NCBI RefSeq assembly: GCF_023476645.1
Contig: NZ_JAMCOJ010000006.1
Span: forward strand, 62,001-126,000
Direction: 5' to 3'
Length of the DNA: 64,000 bases
DNA from: Cellulophaga sp. 20_2_10
GTDB taxonomy: Bacteria; Bacteroidota; Bacteroidia; Flavobacteriales; Flavobacteriaceae
In this document: piece after piece, positions 63,073-64,000 of the stretch
Layout: each line of letters opens with the position of its first letter
Numbering within the stretch: the stretch's first letter is position 1
Notes under the pieces: generated by a model
The model's input: the letters and a program-made list of their open reading frames with translations, nothing else
Told to the model about the DNA's origin: nothing
Databases searched by the model: none
Program-made: the position numbers and the translations under genes

Positions 63073-63332
63073 TGCGCTAAATTTAGGTTTGCTATCACTT
63101 TTAACATTATTATTCGTCCTAAATTAAAGCAATAAATTCTACCATCACAAAGCACACCTCAACTACTCTAGAACCTCATAAATAGAAGCCGTTAAACCAT
63201 ACACTCCTTTACAGACCAAACAGATACTTGGAATATATTATTATGGAATTATAAATAATGTTAACTTTAGTGCATTAAACAAATTACAGATACTGACCTA
63301 GTCTAGAAATCATCAGAAAGAACCAAAAGAAA
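63073..63332. other. Gap before the S9 peptidase gene
   Basis: The 260 bases after the terminator hold no frame of note. A TTATGGAATT region near 63240 and A/T-rich stretches probably contain the promoter, but no exact TAnnTTTG was found. Confidence 0.4.
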
Positions 63333-64000
63333 ATGAAAAAAAATCTACTTTTAAGCGTAAGCATTCTGCTTTGCTCGTTATCAGTCTTTGCTCAAGAAAA
63401 TAACACATCAACCCTAACCATTAAAGAAATTATGCAGGGTGATGCTTTTATTGGCCACTTGCCTTCTAGTCCAAAATGGTCATCAGATAGTAAAAACATT
63501 TATTTTAACTGGAATACGGAAAATGCTTTTAGCGACTCTTTATATGTGTACAACCTTAATAACACAAAGACTAACAAAGTAGATTTTGAAGAAGAATACA
63601 ACCTACCTTCTTCACCTACTTTTAATTCTAAACGAACAAAAAAAGTATACGAAAAAAGAGGTGATCTTTTTTTAGTTGATATCACCACCAACAAAACCAT
63701 ACAAATTACCCAAACTGAAGATCGCGAAAGGAACGCCAAATTTATAGAAAACAACGGCAAAATAGCATATCAGAAAGGGCAAGATATTTTTACTTGGGAT
63801 ATAGCAACAGGAGCAACTACTCAAATTACAAACTTTACAGATAAAAAAGATAGGGAAGAACGTTTAAGCGACAAAGATGAGTGGCTACGCAACGACCAAC
63901 TTGCATTGTTTGATGTTTTAAGAGAACGCAAAGCCAAAGAAGATGCACGTAAAAAACAGATGGATCGCTACAAAGAAAAAGAGTTATTTTCTATATATAC
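63333..64000 (+). CDS. S9 family (dipeptidyl-peptidase IV-like) peptidase, N-terminal part
   Basis: 222 residues to the window edge. The signal peptide ends SVFAQENN. The visible part is the start of a beta-propeller as in DPP IV/prolyl oligopeptidase-like S9 enzymes (FIGHLPSSPKWSSDSKNIYF, then VYEKRGDLFLVDITTNKTIQ and YQKGQDIFTWDIATG). The catalytic Ser/Asp/His domain would lie beyond the window, so family depends on the propeller only. Periplasmic peptide processing is the likely role. Confidence 0.75.
   Translation, partial: MKKNLLLSVSILLCSLSVFAQENNTSTLTIKEIMQGDAFIGHLPSSPKWSSDSKNIYFNWNTENAFSDSLYVYNLNNTKTNKVDFEEEYNLPSSPTFNSKRTKKVYEKRGDLFLVDITTNKTIQITQTEDRERNAKFIENNGKIAYQKGQDIFTWDIATGATTQITNFTDKKDREERLSDKDEWLRNDQLALFDVLRERKAKEDARKKQMDRYKEKELFSIY

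Overview
The window is chromosomal DNA of an AT-rich member of the Bacteroidota, most likely a marine Flavobacteriaceae. This rests on several signs: TAnnTTTG-type -7 promoter boxes (before fbp, mfd, metG, tyrS and a glycosyltransferase gene), a C-terminal type IX secretion sorting domain, an OlsF-type bifunctional ornithine-lipid acyltransferase, a DNA polymerase III alpha chain with a built-in proofreading exonuclease, families such as DUF4271, DUF4296 and DUF4369, and many short secreted or lipoproteins ending their signal in SC or FAQ. No rRNA, tRNA, CRISPR array, transposase or integrase was seen.

Left flank (1-23.9 kb) is ordinary core genome in mixed orientation. It holds a partial VOC protein, a TM2 protein, a reverse-strand run (GNAT, lysC, olsF, carboxypeptidase-like protein), fbp, a TerB-like protein, mfd, a thioredoxin-like lipoprotein-type protein, an ACT protein, YraN, a DUF1800/DUF1501 secreted pair, metG, ferritin, a tiny Lys/Cys-rich protein, a lipocalin lipoprotein, an OmpA protein, tex and ssb.

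Middle (about 24.0-50.0 kb) is an accessory island with a striking layout. Every gene is on the plus strand. Nearly every gene stands alone with a long junction behind it, and most junctions carry one family of imperfect palindromes: a left arm like TAACACCGTATAAAA 7-22 bases after the stop codon, and a right arm like TATACAAGAACCGTTGGCA shortly before the next start. This is the architecture of an integron cassette array without an integrase, although the core boxes do not fit the classical attC consensus. The cargo includes a class 2 OLD nuclease plus UvrD-type helicase pair (Gabija-like phage defence) on a 5.0-kb segment bounded by 193-bp direct repeats. Other cargo is a Crp/Fnr regulator with a quinone-reductase-like enzyme, an RDD/Coa1 fusion, an erythromycin-esterase-like fusion, a MutS-like ATPase, a YwqK/MORN protein, SH3 proteins and many lipoproteins of unknown function. 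Broken genes and three copies of one dead reading frame show that the island is old and decaying.

Right flank (50.0-64 kb) returns to core genes: an Asp-rich lipoprotein, dnaE, hemD with DUF4271, a dolichol-phosphate-mannose-synthase-like glycosyltransferase with pyrC and DUF4296, an NAD-dependent epimerase, tyrS, a double lipocalin-like lipoprotein, and the start of an S9-family peptidase that runs off the end. Strong hairpin terminators separate most convergent units.
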